From Olavius algarvensis Delta 4 endosymbiont (GTDB lineage Bacteria; Desulfobacterota; Desulfobacteria; Desulfobacterales; CAJINA01): a stretch of 64,000 nt of DNA. The translations under genes and the position numbers were made by a program. Of the stretch, positions 7,823 to 16,262 are shown piece by piece (position 1 is the stretch's first letter; each line of letters starts with the position of its first letter). The notes under the pieces were generated by a model. It was not told where the DNA came from and did not search any database. It was given only the letters and a program-made list of their open reading frames with translations. Location: assembly GCA_905176665.1 (NCBI GenBank), contig CAJINA010000240.1, positions 1 to 64,000 on the forward strand, given 5' to 3'.

Positions 7823-8143
7823 TTATTCGGACTTGGCCGGGGCGTTCTCGTTCTGCGTGGCCGGCTGGGTGATCGGGGTCTGCACATCTTCCATGACGGA
7901 CACTTTGCCGGTCCGATGGGTGGACATATAGGCCAGACTCAGCGAGGTCAGCATAAAAATAATCGCGGCAACCGTGGTTGCTTTGCCTAAAAATGTGGAG
8001 GCGCCGGTCGTTCCGAAAAGGGTGTTGCTGGAACCTCCCCCAAAAGCGGCGCCCATGTCCGCGCCTTTTCCGGACTGGAAAAGCACGATCATGATCAGGG
8101 CGATGCAGACGATAACGTGTATGACTACTAATATTGTCGACAT
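7823..8143 (-). CDS. secG: Preprotein translocase subunit SecG
   Basis: 106 residues with two membrane helices (about 1-20 and 55-75) separated by the conserved cytoplasmic loop QSGKGADMGAAFGGGSS and LFGTTGAS. SecG assists SecYE in moving preproteins through the inner membrane. The C-terminal tail after residue 80 is polar and variable, as usual. It follows tpiA by 9 bases on the minus strand and ends just before tRNA-Leu. Confidence 0.95.
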   Translation of the reverse strand: MSTILVVIHVIVCIALIMIVLFQSGKGADMGAAFGGGSSNTLFGTTGASTFLGKATTVAAIIFMLTSLSLAYMSTHRTGKVSVMEDVQTPITQPATQNENAPAKSE

Positions 8144-8152
8144 AATCTATTT

Positions 8153-8908
8153 CTAAAATTTAGCGATTTGGCTGAATGTATCAGCATCCAGGCTGGCGCC
8201 GCCGACCAGGGCTCCATCCACATCCGGCTGGGCCATGAGAGCGGTGACGTTATCCGGCTTTACGCTGCCCCCGTAAAGGATCCGAATGGCGTCCGCCAGG
8301 TCGGCAGAGTAATTTTTCTCAATCCATTCGCGCAGATACCGGTGTACTTCCTGTGCCTGTTCCTTGGTGGCCGTCTTGCCGGTGCCGATGGCCCAGATAG
8401 GTTCATAGGCGATGACAAGGGTGGCCGCATCTTCCAAAGACAAGCCTTCTAACCCGATTTTCACCTGTTTGTCAAGCACAGAAAACGTTTTATTATCATC
8501 ACGTTCCTGTTCCGATTCGCCGACACACATCACCGGAATCAGCCCGGCTGCCACGGCGGCTTTGACCTTTTTATTGACCGATTCATCGGTTTCTCCGAAA
8601 TATTGACGCCTTTCCGAGTGACCGATGATGACATGGGTACAGCCGGTGGAGCGCAGCATGCTGGTGGAAATCTCACCGGTATAGGCTCCTTCAGCTTCCC
8701 AATACAGATTCTGCGCTCCCAGGGCCACATTGGTTCCCTGCACCGCGGCAAACACCGGTGCCAGGGCTGTAAAGGGCGGGGCGATCATGACTTCGGCCTG
8801 ATCCACATCCTTCACCAATTGCACCAATTTATCGGCAGTTTCAAAGGCTTCGCTCACTGTCTTGTACATTTTCCAGTTGCCGGCAATCAGCGGCTTACGG
8901 GTTGGCAT
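8153..8908 (-). CDS. tpiA: Triosephosphate isomerase
   Basis: 251 residues, normal length for the TIM barrel enzyme that interconverts dihydroxyacetone phosphate and glyceraldehyde 3-phosphate. It begins RKPLIAGNWKMYKT (active-site Asn and Lys). The catalytic His lies in HVIIGHSERRQYFGE, the catalytic Glu in VIAYEPIWAIGTGKTA, and the phosphate loop in ILYGGSVKPDN. It is cotranscribed with secG. gap lies upstream, but pgk, which often sits between them, is replaced by a 145-bp palindromic repeat. Confidence 0.97.
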   Translation of the reverse strand: MPTRKPLIAGNWKMYKTVSEAFETADKLVQLVKDVDQAEVMIAPPFTALAPVFAAVQGTNVALGAQNLYWEAEGAYTGEISTSMLRSTGCTHVIIGHSERRQYFGETDESVNKKVKAAVAAGLIPVMCVGESEQERDDNKTFSVLDKQVKIGLEGLSLEDAATLVIAYEPIWAIGTGKTATKEQAQEVHRYLREWIEKNYSADLADAIRILYGGSVKPDNVTALMAQPDVDGALVGGASLDADTFSQIAKF

Positions 8909-8947
8909 TCTATCCTCCGTATTCAGTTTCGCATTTTTAAAACATGG

Positions 8948-9092
8948 AAAGCTGATCGCAAAAAGTGAATATTTGCTTCAAGTCAAGGCGAGTGCGAACG
9001 TTAAGCCGGAGGAATACAGATAGTATTTCGAGGACTTAACGATCGCGTTCAACGCCGAATTTAGGCAAATAGGACTTTTTGCGTTTAGCTTT
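8948..9092 (-). repeat. Family A palindromic element, copy A1 (reverse orientation)
   Basis: Outer arms AAAGCT..CGCAAAAAGT and ACTTTTTGCG..AGCTTT pair over about 19 bp with few mismatches. The inner stem GTTAAG/CTTAAC holds the core, read on the minus strand as GTCCTCGAAATAC ... GTATTCCTCCGG. The conserved CGGCGTT and CGCCTTG words are also present. Its right end overlaps the stop codon of gap (9091-9093), so it would form the first structure after that gene. Confidence 0.8.
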
Positions 9093-10095
9093 AGAGTTGT
9101 TCGCCGATCATGGTGGCAAGGTCCACCATCCGGGTCGAGTACCCGACCTCATTGTCATACCAGGACAGCACTTTGACCATGTTTTCAATTACATAGGTGG
9201 TGGGGGCGTCTACAGTCGATGAGAGCACGCACCCGTTGTAATCGATGGAGACCAGCGGGACTTCGCTATAGCCGAGAATCCCCTTGAGCTCACCTTCCGA
9301 GGCCTCCTTCAGGGCGGCGTTTACCTCGGAAACCTCGACCCCTGATTTTTCCACGGTGACCACCAGATCCACGATGGAGACATTCGGGGTGGGAACCCGG
9401 ATGGCCAGGCCGTTGAGTTTGCCGCTCAGTTCTGGCAGCACCAGGGCCACCGCCTTGGCGGCACCGGTGGTGGTGGGGATCATGGAATAGGCGGCCGCCC
9501 GGGCTCGTCTTAGATCCTTGTGGGGGAAGTCCAGCAGGCGCTGGTCCCCGGTATAGGAGTGGACGGTGGTCATAAGGCCGCATTTAATCCCGAAGTTTTC
9601 CATGAGCACCTTGGCGACCGGGGCCAGGCAGTTGGTCGTACAAGATGCGTTGGAAATGATGTGGTGCTGCCGGGGTTCGTACATATTGGAATTCACCCCC
9701 ATGACAATGGTGATATCCGGGTTGGATGCCGGGGCCGAGATGATGACCTTGCGTGCGCCCGCAGCCAGATGCTTGGCTGCGTTCTCCTTGTCGCGGAACA
9801 GGCCGGTACATTCCGCTACAATATCCACGCCGTGTTTCTTCCACTCCAGTTCGGCCGGGTCGCGGACAGCGCTGATGGCAATGCTATTCCCATCCACGGT
9901 GATGGAATCCGCCGTGGAGCTGATATCGTTTTTCAGCGTGCCATGCACAGAATCATAGGCCAGGAGATGGGCCAGGGTGGCCGAGTCGGTAAGGTCGTTG
10001 ATGGCGACGACTTCCAGATCTTCGCGGTCGAGAGCGGCCCTGAATACCATACGGCCGATTCTTCCAAAACCATTGATACCTATTTTGATGCTCAT
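9091..10095 (-). CDS. gap: Glyceraldehyde-3-phosphate dehydrogenase
   Basis: 334 residues from the ATG at 10095, which has AAAGGAG 5 bases upstream; five extra codons upstream in frame lack a ribosome site. The N-terminal IKIGINGFGRIGRMV is the NAD-binding Rossmann motif, SNASCTTNCLAP holds the catalytic Cys, and the C-terminal SWYDNEVGYSTRMVDL is typical. It catalyses the NAD-dependent phosphorylating step of glycolysis or gluconeogenesis. Palindromic repeats flank it on both sides (A1 at its stop, A2 before its start), so it may be transcribed alone. Confidence 0.97.
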   Translation of the reverse strand: MSIKIGINGFGRIGRMVFRAALDREDLEVVAINDLTDSATLAHLLAYDSVHGTLKNDISSTADSITVDGNSIAISAVRDPAELEWKKHGVDIVAECTGLFRDKENAAKHLAAGARKVIISAPASNPDITIVMGVNSNMYEPRQHHIISNASCTTNCLAPVAKVLMENFGIKCGLMTTVHSYTGDQRLLDFPHKDLRRARAAAYSMIPTTTGAAKAVALVLPELSGKLNGLAIRVPTPNVSIVDLVVTVEKSGVEVSEVNAALKEASEGELKGILGYSEVPLVSIDYNGCVLSSTVDAPTTYVIENMVKVLSWYDNEVGYSTRMVDLATMIGEQL

Positions 10096-10111
10096 GGTGG
10101 CTCCTTTCACT

Positions 10112-10259
10112 GTGGAAGAGGTTTAAAAGCTTCCCTCAAGCTTAATCTCCGCGTTCAAGCAAGGAGTTGAATCCTCGAAATATTATACATATTCCTGCGG
10201 ATGAACTCCTTGCTTCGCCTTGACCTTAAGCCAGATTGAAACTTTTAAACCACTTCCAG
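10112..10259 (+). repeat. Family A palindromic element, copy A2
   Basis: Outer arms GTGGAAG.GGTTTAAAAG and CTTTTAAACC.CTTCCAG; inner stem AGCAAGGAGTT/AACTCCTTGCT; core ATCCTCGAAATAT ... ATATTCCTGCGG. It lies 17 bp upstream of the gap start on the opposite side of its ribosome site, so it would be in the gap leader or promoter. The gap-to-EIIA interval (10096-10414) holds nothing else I can identify. Confidence 0.8.
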
Positions 10260-10414
10260 TATGAATTATTTGATCAAAGCTGAAGTTTGCGATGCGTGTT
10301 CTTAATGCGAATCCAGCTATTCAATCCGTTTTATTTTTCGATTGTTCCGGTTTAGTTTTATAAGATTAAGGCCGAATCAGATAAGTTCAAGCGCTGATCG
10401 GCTGATATGCAGGG

Positions 10415-10834
10415 TTAACCTTTTTTGCGGCCACCGCCTTTCAGGACACCGCTGGCCAGGGTAATGCTCTGGCGGCCGAATTTCTCAAGGCTGGCGGCCA
10501 AATCGGCCAACGGCGTGTCCGATCGTGACTCAATGGCCTTGATAAGAATGGGGAGATTGACTCCTGCAAGCACCTCTACGCGACCCTCTTCAAGGAAAGA
10601 ATAGGCTAAATTGGATGGGGTTCCACCGAACATATCCGTCAGCAGCAGAATACCGTCTTTCTGGTCCACGGATTTGATGCCGTCCTCGATGCTTCTACGG
10701 AGTTTGTCGGGATTGGTTTCCAGGTCTACTGACACGGCCACCACCCTCTCCGGGGAGGATCCCAAAATAAACCGGGTCGTGGCAATCAACGTGTCTCCTA
10801 AATCTCCATGTGTGACGACAACAATTCCGATCAT
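10415..10834 (-). CDS. PTS system EIIA component, mannose/sorbose type
   Basis: 139 residues of the EIIA(Man) fold. The N-terminal IGIVVVTHGDLGDTL holds the phosphorylated His (H9), followed by a second conserved motif LLTDMFGGTPSNLA. It accepts phosphate from HPr and normally passes it to EIIB. No EIIB/C/D gene is nearby, and it follows rpoN-ptsN-rapZ, so as in other Desulfobacterota it is more likely a regulatory phosphocarrier than part of a sugar transporter. Family A copies flank it on both sides. Confidence 0.9.
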   Translation of the reverse strand: MIGIVVVTHGDLGDTLIATTRFILGSSPERVVAVSVDLETNPDKLRRSIEDGIKSVDQKDGILLLTDMFGGTPSNLAYSFLEEGRVEVLAGVNLPILIKAIESRSDTPLADLAASLEKFGRQSITLASGVLKGGGRKKG

Positions 10835-10874
10835 TTGAATACCTTGATTGTACCAGTGTTTAGACGCGGTGTAT

Positions 10875-11047
10875 TAGAAGCCATCTCAAATAAGTCTTTT
10901 AGCCCAAACTCGGCGTTGGGCGCTCGGTTCAAGTCCTCGAAATACTCTAGTATTCCTCCGGGTTGAACCTCGCGGCCGCCTTGCACCACGTTGGGCATTA
11001 GCTTCGCGTCATTTTGAACTAAATTCCGTTTTTTGAGATAGCTTCTA
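10875..11047 (+). repeat. Family A palindromic element, copy A3
   Basis: The best-formed copy. Outer arms are TAGAAG..ATCTCAAA and TTTGAGAT..CTTCTA, with a side hairpin GCCCA-aactcggcgt-TGGGC. The inner stem is GGTTCAA/TTGAACC, and the core GTCCTCGAAATACT ... AGTATTCCTCCGG is followed by GGCCGCCTTGCACC. It carries an extra module CACGTTGGGCATTAGCTTCGC, also found inside copy A8. It lies between rapZ and the EIIA gene, 20 bp past the rapZ stop. Confidence 0.85.
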
Positions 11048-11067
11048 TTTATAGAATGGTGAATGCT

Positions 11068-11931
11068 CTATCGGCCGATATCCCGGTGCTTGATATCAAT
11101 CGGATGGCCGTAATTTTTCATATGGTCATACACGGCCCGGGCAATGGCCACCGAACGATGCCGTCCGCCGGTACAGCCGAAGGCGATGGTCAGGTAGGCC
11201 TTGCCTTCTTTTTCATATAACGGGACCAAATAGCCAAGCAGGTTCAAATATTTGTCCATAAACCCGGATGTCAACGGATCTTTGAATATAAATCCCCTGA
11301 CTGCCGGATCTTCACCGCTGAAGGCTTTTAATTCCGGTTCGAAATAAGGGTTAGGCAGGAAACGGACATCCATTACCAGGTCTGCATTGCGTGGGGGGCC
11401 GTGCTTGAAGCCGAATGAAAATATATTGATCCGCAGGGGGATGTTTTTTTTGCCCTCAGCCGCAAGTTCCAGGATTGCACTGCGCAGTTTGTGAACGTTG
11501 TAGGTGCTGGTGTCGATGACATGGCTGGCTTCATTGCGCAGGCCGACCAACATTTGTTTTTCGGTGCGGATGGAATCGGGCAGGCTGGTATCAGTGGCCA
11601 GGGGGTGATGGCGTCTGGTTTCACTGTAGCGGCGCAGGAGCACTTCCTCGGACGCTTCTAAAAACAAGATCTCAAAGCGATAGCCCTTCTGGCGCAGGGA
11701 ATCGAGGATCCCGCGGTAGCTGTCTACGAAGCCCTTCTCGCGCAGGTCCATGACAAAGGCCAGACCCTTGATCCCGGTTGGTCCGGCATTCGGCAGATCC
11801 AGAAACTTGGGCAAAAGAGCCACCGGCATGCTGTCCACACAGTGGTAGCCGGAGTCCTCGAAAGCGCTTACCGCGGTGCTTTTCCCAGAACCGGAATAGC
11901 CGGTGATAATGAATATCTTCACGGTTTTCAT
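11068..11931 (-). CDS. rapZ: RNase adapter protein RapZ
   Basis: 287 residues from the ATG at 11931, the normal RapZ length. The Walker A motif is in IIITGYSGSGKSTAV. The C-terminal half has the RapZ landmarks FGFKHG and AFGCTGGRHRSVAIA, which in known members bind the small RNA or metabolite. In enterobacteria it delivers GlmZ/GlmY RNAs to RNase E to set amino-sugar synthesis; here only the family is certain. A 20-codon upstream extension would read into a GAAGGCTGAAG repeat and is rejected. It follows ptsN in the usual rpoN cluster. Confidence 0.93.
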   Translation of the reverse strand: MKTVKIFIITGYSGSGKSTAVSAFEDSGYHCVDSMPVALLPKFLDLPNAGPTGIKGLAFVMDLREKGFVDSYRGILDSLRQKGYRFEILFLEASEEVLLRRYSETRRHHPLATDTSLPDSIRTEKQMLVGLRNEASHVIDTSTYNVHKLRSAILELAAEGKKNIPLRINIFSFGFKHGPPRNADLVMDVRFLPNPYFEPELKAFSGEDPAVRGFIFKDPLTSGFMDKYLNLLGYLVPLYEKEGKAYLTIAFGCTGGRHRSVAIARAVYDHMKNYGHPIDIKHRDIGR

Positions 11932-11935
11932 TTTG

Positions 11936-12092
11936 TTAGGTTGCTTAGTCTGAAGGCTGAAGACTGAAGAGGGGGGCGACAACACCTTCAAACATGAGGT
12001 TAAGCCGACCCTAGCGCCAACGACTTTATAGAGTTACATCGGCTTCAGCTGTGTTAGCTATGGTTTTGCTTCAGCCTTCGGTCTTCGGCCTA
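11936..12092. repeat. Family B repeat (GAAGGCTGAAG inverted pair)
   Basis: Left arm TTAGG..TGAAGGCTGAAGACTGAAG (to about 11971) and right arm CTTCAGCCTTCGG..GGCCTAA (12068-12092) are inverted copies around about 100 bp of unrelated DNA. It separates rapZ from ptsN and reaches to within 5 bases of the rapZ start codon, so rapZ lacks a normal leader. Confidence 0.7.
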
Positions 12093-12102
12093 AAAAGCTG
12101 AA

Positions 12103-12561
12103 CTAGAAATCCTCGTCTTCTTCGGCGATGATGTCGATGATTTCAGCGGCGCTGCCGGCCGCCATCAGTTTGGCCTTGAACGGGTCGTTTTTCAAAATTC
12201 TCGAAATGCGGGCCAGCAGCTTCAAATGCAGGCCGGTTGAATTTTCCGGTGTGACCAGGAGGAAAAAGATATGCGTGGGGCGGCCGTCCATGGATTCGAA
12301 ATCGACCCCCCGGCGGCTGAGACCGAATCCGAGAACCAGTGAATCCAGGTTTTTCAGTTTTCCATGGGGGATCCCGATACCGCCGCCAATGCCGGTACTG
12401 CCCAGGCTTTCCCTTTCCATCAGAATAGTAACCAGATCATCTTTGTCGATATTGAACAGGCTTGAGACCGGATTGGAGAGCTCTTCCAAGACGCCCTTTT
12501 TATCTACTGATTTCAGGTCGGATAGTATTGCTTCTTTCTTCAGTGCATCAAGAATTTTCAT
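12103..12561 (-). CDS. ptsN: Nitrogen-regulatory PTS protein EIIA(Ntr)
   Basis: 152 residues, one EIIA(Fru/Ntr) domain. The phosphorylated His lies in GIGGGIGIPHGKLKNLDS, and the typical FFLLVTPENSTGLHLKLLARI follows. PtsN usually links the phosphorylation state of the nitrogen PTS to potassium transport, sigma-54 function or cell-envelope control. It is 55 bp downstream of rpoN; hpf, which often lies between them, is absent. Confidence 0.95.
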   Translation of the reverse strand: MKILDALKKEAILSDLKSVDKKGVLEELSNPVSSLFNIDKDDLVTILMERESLGSTGIGGGIGIPHGKLKNLDSLVLGFGLSRRGVDFESMDGRPTHIFFLLVTPENSTGLHLKLLARISRILKNDPFKAKLMAAGSAAEIIDIIAEEDEDF

Positions 12562-12616
12562 AAATTTTCACCAAAACAGACCTTTCTCAGTTTCCAGTTT
12601 GAATTCAGCATCAGGG

Positions 12617-14047
12617 TTAAAACTGCTTGCGTTTGTTTGAGGGGAGGACTCCCATTATTTCACGGTACTTGGCCACTGTCCGGCGGGCGATGTTGATGTT
12701 CTGTTCTTTTAAGAGCTTGGAGATTTTTTTATCGCTGTAAGGCTTTTTGGTGTTTTCGCCTTCAATGATTTTACGAATTTTTTCCTGTACGCTGGCCGAG
12801 GCAATGGCTTCGCCGTTAACTCTTTGGATGGAACTGTTGAAAAAGTACTTCAACTCGAAAATACCCAGCGGCGTGTGAACGTACTTGTTCGTGGTGACGC
12901 GACTGATCGTGGATTCGTGCATGTCGATATCTTCGGCCACACTCCTTAAAACCATGGGTCTGAGATGGGTAATGCCTTTTTCGAAAAAATCCCGCTGGAA
13001 GTTCAATATACTTTCCATGACCCGGTAGATGGTTTTTTGCCGCTGGTGGATGCTTCTGATCAGCCAGGCGGCACTGCGCATCTTGTCTTGCATGTAATCT
13101 TTGGCTTTGCCCGTCATTTTAGCCCCTGAATGCAGGGCGTTGCGGTAAAATGAGTTGACCCGCAGTTTGGGCATGCCGTCATCATTGATCATGATGATGA
13201 ATTCGTCGCCGAGCTTATATACATAAATGTCGGGGGTGATGTAGTGGGGCTGATCATCGCTGTACTGGCGGCCGGGTCGCGGTTCGAGGCCCTTGATTAC
13301 ATTTACGGCGGCAATGACATCGTTCAGTTTGACTTTCAGCGCACGGCAGATCGCCTTGTAATTCTTGTTTTCTAGGTGTTTGAGGTGATCCGTGACAATA
13401 GCGGTCAAAAGCGGCGTGTCGATTTCAAGATGCCGGGCCTGCAGCAGCAGACACTCCCCCAGGTCGCGGGCACAGATTCCGATCGGATCAAAGGTCTGCA
13501 TCAGCGTCAAAATCTCGTCCACTTTTTCAGGCGGGGCATCGCACAGCCGATAGAGATTTTCCATCTGGATGTCGAGGTAGCCGTCCTTGGTCAGGTTGCC
13601 GGTGATGATGCTGCCGATCCGCTGTTCATCTGCATCCGGCCGGCTCATCAGCAGCTGCCAAAGGATGTGATCCTGAAGATTCCCTTTTTTGGACAGAAAC
13701 GGTTCGAAATTGGTCGCTTCCTTGCGCTCGGTTTCGTATATAACCTTGCCGGGCGAGCTGTATTCATCCAGATAGTTGCTCCAGTCTATATCTTCGCTGA
13801 TCTTGCCATCTATGGTGACTTCCTCGACTTCACCGGTTTCAGCACTTTTCGCATTCTCTTCAGCGGGCTGGGGAGTATCGGCAGATTCGGCAATCTCTTC
13901 GAGGGCGGGGTTCTCTTCGAGTTCCTGGGTGATCGTGTCCATCAACTCCAGACGGGAGAGTTGCAGCAGCTTGATAGCCATCTGCAGCTGTGGCGTCATG
14001 ATCAGTTGCTGCGAAAGTTTGAGCTGTTGTCTTAGTTCAAGAGCCAT
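12617..14047 (-). CDS. rpoN: RNA polymerase sigma-54 factor
   Basis: 476 residues from the ATG at 14047 (MALELRQQLKLSQQLIMTPQ), the standard Gln-rich region I that binds core polymerase and activators. An acidic region II (about 50-100) is followed by the core-binding domain and a C-terminal DNA-binding part with HTH (ESTISRVTTNKYVHTPLGIF) and the RpoN box ARRTVAKYRE. It directs transcription from -24/-12 promoters with enhancer-binding proteins. It stands between lptB and ptsN in the conserved cluster. Confidence 0.97.
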   Translation of the reverse strand: MALELRQQLKLSQQLIMTPQLQMAIKLLQLSRLELMDTITQELEENPALEEIAESADTPQPAEENAKSAETGEVEEVTIDGKISEDIDWSNYLDEYSSPGKVIYETERKEATNFEPFLSKKGNLQDHILWQLLMSRPDADEQRIGSIITGNLTKDGYLDIQMENLYRLCDAPPEKVDEILTLMQTFDPIGICARDLGECLLLQARHLEIDTPLLTAIVTDHLKHLENKNYKAICRALKVKLNDVIAAVNVIKGLEPRPGRQYSDDQPHYITPDIYVYKLGDEFIIMINDDGMPKLRVNSFYRNALHSGAKMTGKAKDYMQDKMRSAAWLIRSIHQRQKTIYRVMESILNFQRDFFEKGITHLRPMVLRSVAEDIDMHESTISRVTTNKYVHTPLGIFELKYFFNSSIQRVNGEAIASASVQEKIRKIIEGENTKKPYSDKKISKLLKEQNINIARRTVAKYREIMGVLPSNKRKQF

Positions 14048-14101
14048 TGAGTGAACCTTGTCGGTCTGCACTTTGCTCAGGCAGCCCGGGTCGAACAGTT
14101 G

Positions 14102-14122
14102 TTCTCCAACGAGGTTGGAGAA
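14102..14122. other. Perfect short hairpin upstream of rpoN
   Basis: TTCTCCAAC and GTTGGAGAA form a 9-bp stem around a 3-nt GAG loop in the 193-bp lptB-rpoN gap. No T run follows on either strand, so it is not an ordinary terminator. It could be a protein-binding dyad or an RNA-stability element. Confidence 0.4.
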
Positions 14123-14240
14123 AGGGTTCCAGGGTCCCAGGATTTAAGGGGCCAAGTGTTTTTTGGCTTTTAATTCTTCGAGCTATGCGGCGGCTCTAAC
14201 CTGGTCTTTGCTAATTAACCTGATGTTATTGTGCCTCACG

Positions 14241-14963
14241 CTATAATGTGAACTCGTCCCCCAGGTAAATACGGCGGGCCGTTTCACTGGAGGCTATCTT
14301 TTCCGGTGCGCCGGATTCAATCACCGTCCCGTCGCTCAAAATATAGGCCCGATCACAGGCACCGAGGGTTTCACGGACATTATGATCGGAAATCAGAATC
14401 CCGATGCCCCGGTCCTTTAAATGACCGATGATACTCTTGATATCAATAACGGCCAGAGGATCGACACCGGCAAAGGGCTCATCGAGCAGCATAAAGGCAG
14501 GGTCGGTCGCCAGTGCGCGACTGATTTCCAGCCGTCGCCTTTCACCGCCGGAGAGCACCCCCGCCTGCCGGTCGGCTAATTTTGCGATACCCAGTTCCTG
14601 CAAAAGTCCGGTGGCCTTGGCTTCCCGTTCATCCCGGGTGAGCGGCAGGGTCTCCAGGATCAACATCACGTTCTGCCAGACCGTCAGTTTCCTGAAGATA
14701 GATGTTTCCTGGGGTAGATAGCCGACCCCTTTCCGAGCCCTGATATACATGGGATACCCCGAGATGTCTTCACCGTCAAGATAGACTTGGCCGCCGTCCG
14801 GTTTGACCATCCCAATGGTCATATAGAAGGTCGTGGTCTTGCCGGCCCCGTTTGGCCCCAGAAGGCCGACCACGTCCCCGCTTTTGATCTCGAGACTGAC
14901 GGATTTCACGACGCTCTTACCGCCATATATCTTCTCCAGGTTTTGCAGCGCCAGTGTGGGCAT
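14241..14963 (-). CDS. lptB: LPS export ABC transporter ATPase LptB
   Basis: 240 residues. Walker A GLLGPNGAGKTT, Q-loop YLPQETSIFRKLTVWQN, signature LSGGERRRLEISRAL, Walker B FMLLDEPFAGVDPLAV and switch His in ILISDHNVRETL are all present, and the YLPQE..IFRKLTV wording is specific to LptB. It powers LptFG to extract LPS from the inner membrane and pass it along LptC-A-D. lptA and lptC lie immediately upstream. Confidence 0.97.
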   Translation of the reverse strand: MPTLALQNLEKIYGGKSVVKSVSLEIKSGDVVGLLGPNGAGKTTTFYMTIGMVKPDGGQVYLDGEDISGYPMYIRARKGVGYLPQETSIFRKLTVWQNVMLILETLPLTRDEREAKATGLLQELGIAKLADRQAGVLSGGERRRLEISRALATDPAFMLLDEPFAGVDPLAVIDIKSIIGHLKDRGIGILISDHNVRETLGACDRAYILSDGTVIESGAPEKIASSETARRIYLGDEFTL

Positions 14964-14969
14964 AATTAT

Positions 14970-15006
14970 GTTCAGGTCGTTTAGGCTGAAGGCTGAAGGC
15001 TGAAGG
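14970..15006 (+). repeat. Family B repeat arm (GAAGGCTGAAG)
   Basis: A run of GGCTGAAGGCTGAAGG-type units preceded by TTCAGGTCGTTTA. It is a single arm with no clear inverted partner, lying between lptB and lptA just 5' of the lptB start. Confidence 0.6.
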
Positions 15007-15097
15007 ATTGCACCCCATCCGGTAAACTATTCTGTCGGCATCCCGGTGAAGCGTACCCTACGTTCCAGGCTACGGCGCGATTCGGGTCATTTTCGTG

Positions 15098-15715
15098 CTA
15101 TTGCTGCCTGCCCGGTTCTTCGACCGCGGTCTTTCCGGGCTGTGGTGCGGCCAGTCCGCCCTGATCCGTGTAGATCACGGCATTGACGCGCGATGTTTTA
15201 CCGCCCACCACAGTCATGTGGTCATTTTTGCGATCCACCGAGATCTTCTCACCGGTGATGGTATTGTCCCCGCTGGTGACCCGGGTGCCTCTCCCGGCGA
15301 GGGTGAAAACGCCGGTCTTCGAATCGTAGACCGCCTTATTCGTGGTAGCAACTTTATCATCAAAATGAATCACAACATTACCGCTTGCAACGATGGATTT
15401 GATCGCTGTTTCTGATTCCGCCGTCGCACCAGGCTGCCCCCCCTGGTCGTAGTGAACTTCCAGGCGGTCCGAGGTAATGACCGTGGATCCCTGGGTCGCC
15501 CGGACATTTCCAATGAATTCCGCGTGGCCGGTCTTGGTGTTGGCCACCAGGCGGTCGGCTGTGATCCGAATCTTTTGATTCTGATCCGCGGCCTGGTTCC
15601 GGGCGGCTTTGTCGGCAGCCAGGATGGGCATTACGGTCCCGGTTGCTCCTATGATAAGCACGAACAACAGTCCGGAAACCGTTCCCAGGTTCAATTTTTC
15701 AGGAAATTTGCTCAC
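15098..15715 (-). CDS. lptA: Periplasmic LPS-bridge protein LptA
   Basis: 205 residues from the GTG at 15715, which has AGGGAG 8 bases upstream; a longer frame to 15769 lacks one. A signal sequence (about 12-35, ending ILAADK) precedes the OstA/LptA beta-jellyroll repeats (IRITADRLVANTKTGHAEF, GNVRATQGSTVITSDRLEVH, GNVVIHFDDKVATTNKAVY). It should polymerise as the periplasmic bridge carrying LPS from LptC to LptD. It overlaps the end of lptC by 17 bases, so the two are translationally linked. Confidence 0.92.
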   Translation of the reverse strand: MSKFPEKLNLGTVSGLLFVLIIGATGTVMPILAADKAARNQAADQNQKIRITADRLVANTKTGHAEFIGNVRATQGSTVITSDRLEVHYDQGGQPGATAESETAIKSIVASGNVVIHFDDKVATTNKAVYDSKTGVFTLAGRGTRVTSGDNTITGEKISVDRKNDHMTVVGGKTSRVNAVIYTDQGGLAAPQPGKTAVEEPGRQQ

Positions 15716-16262
15716 TGAATACTCCCTGGACGTTGCCGTTGAACGTTGCCCGGTTGGTCCCCAGGTCATAGGTCATGGCGTCGGCCACCAGTTCACCGCG
15801 GTTGCTGATGATCTTCACCGGGGTAGGTGCATTTAAAAACCGCCGGTTGTGATCATACACGGCCGAATCCGCTTCGAAACGGTACCCGTCGGTGCGTGCC
15901 ACCACATTGCCGGACATGGTGATGTTGTTGGTCTTCTTGTTCAACACGCCGGTTTGGGCGGTCAGGTATATTTTGCGGCCGTTCTCCCGGTAGAATACCA
16001 CTGCCGGTGTTTTCAGGACCAACTTTTTCTGTCCCGACAGGCTCGCCGATTCAGCTTCCAGGTGCCATTGCGTTTTTCCGTCCCGGGAGGCGGTGTGCTC
16101 GAAAGCCTGCATCGATACCTGTGTGTTTTCCGGGAGCAGGTCCGCCAGTTTTTCAGGATTGTCGAACGATTTGCGGTAGGTGATGAACGTGACCACCACG
16201 CCGGCAAATCCCAGCAGCATGACTCCCAGCAATATCCGTTTTATGACTTTGGAAGCGACCAT
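15699..16262 (-). CDS. lptC: LPS export protein LptC
   Basis: 187 residues with one N-terminal membrane anchor (about residues 5-28) and a periplasmic domain with LptC/OstA-type repeats (GKTQWHLEAESASLSG, IYLTAQTGVLNKKTNNITM, YRFEADSAVYDHNRR). It docks to LptB2FG and hands LPS to LptA. The ATG at 16262 overlaps the TGA of kdsC (TGATG), and its 3' end overlaps lptA, so kdsC-lptC-lptA form a tight operon. Confidence 0.9.
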   Translation of the reverse strand: MVASKVIKRILLGVMLLGFAGVVVTFITYRKSFDNPEKLADLLPENTQVSMQAFEHTASRDGKTQWHLEAESASLSGQKKLVLKTPAVVFYRENGRKIYLTAQTGVLNKKTNNITMSGNVVARTDGYRFEADSAVYDHNRRFLNAPTPVKIISNRGELVADAMTYDLGTNRATFNGNVQGVFSEQIS

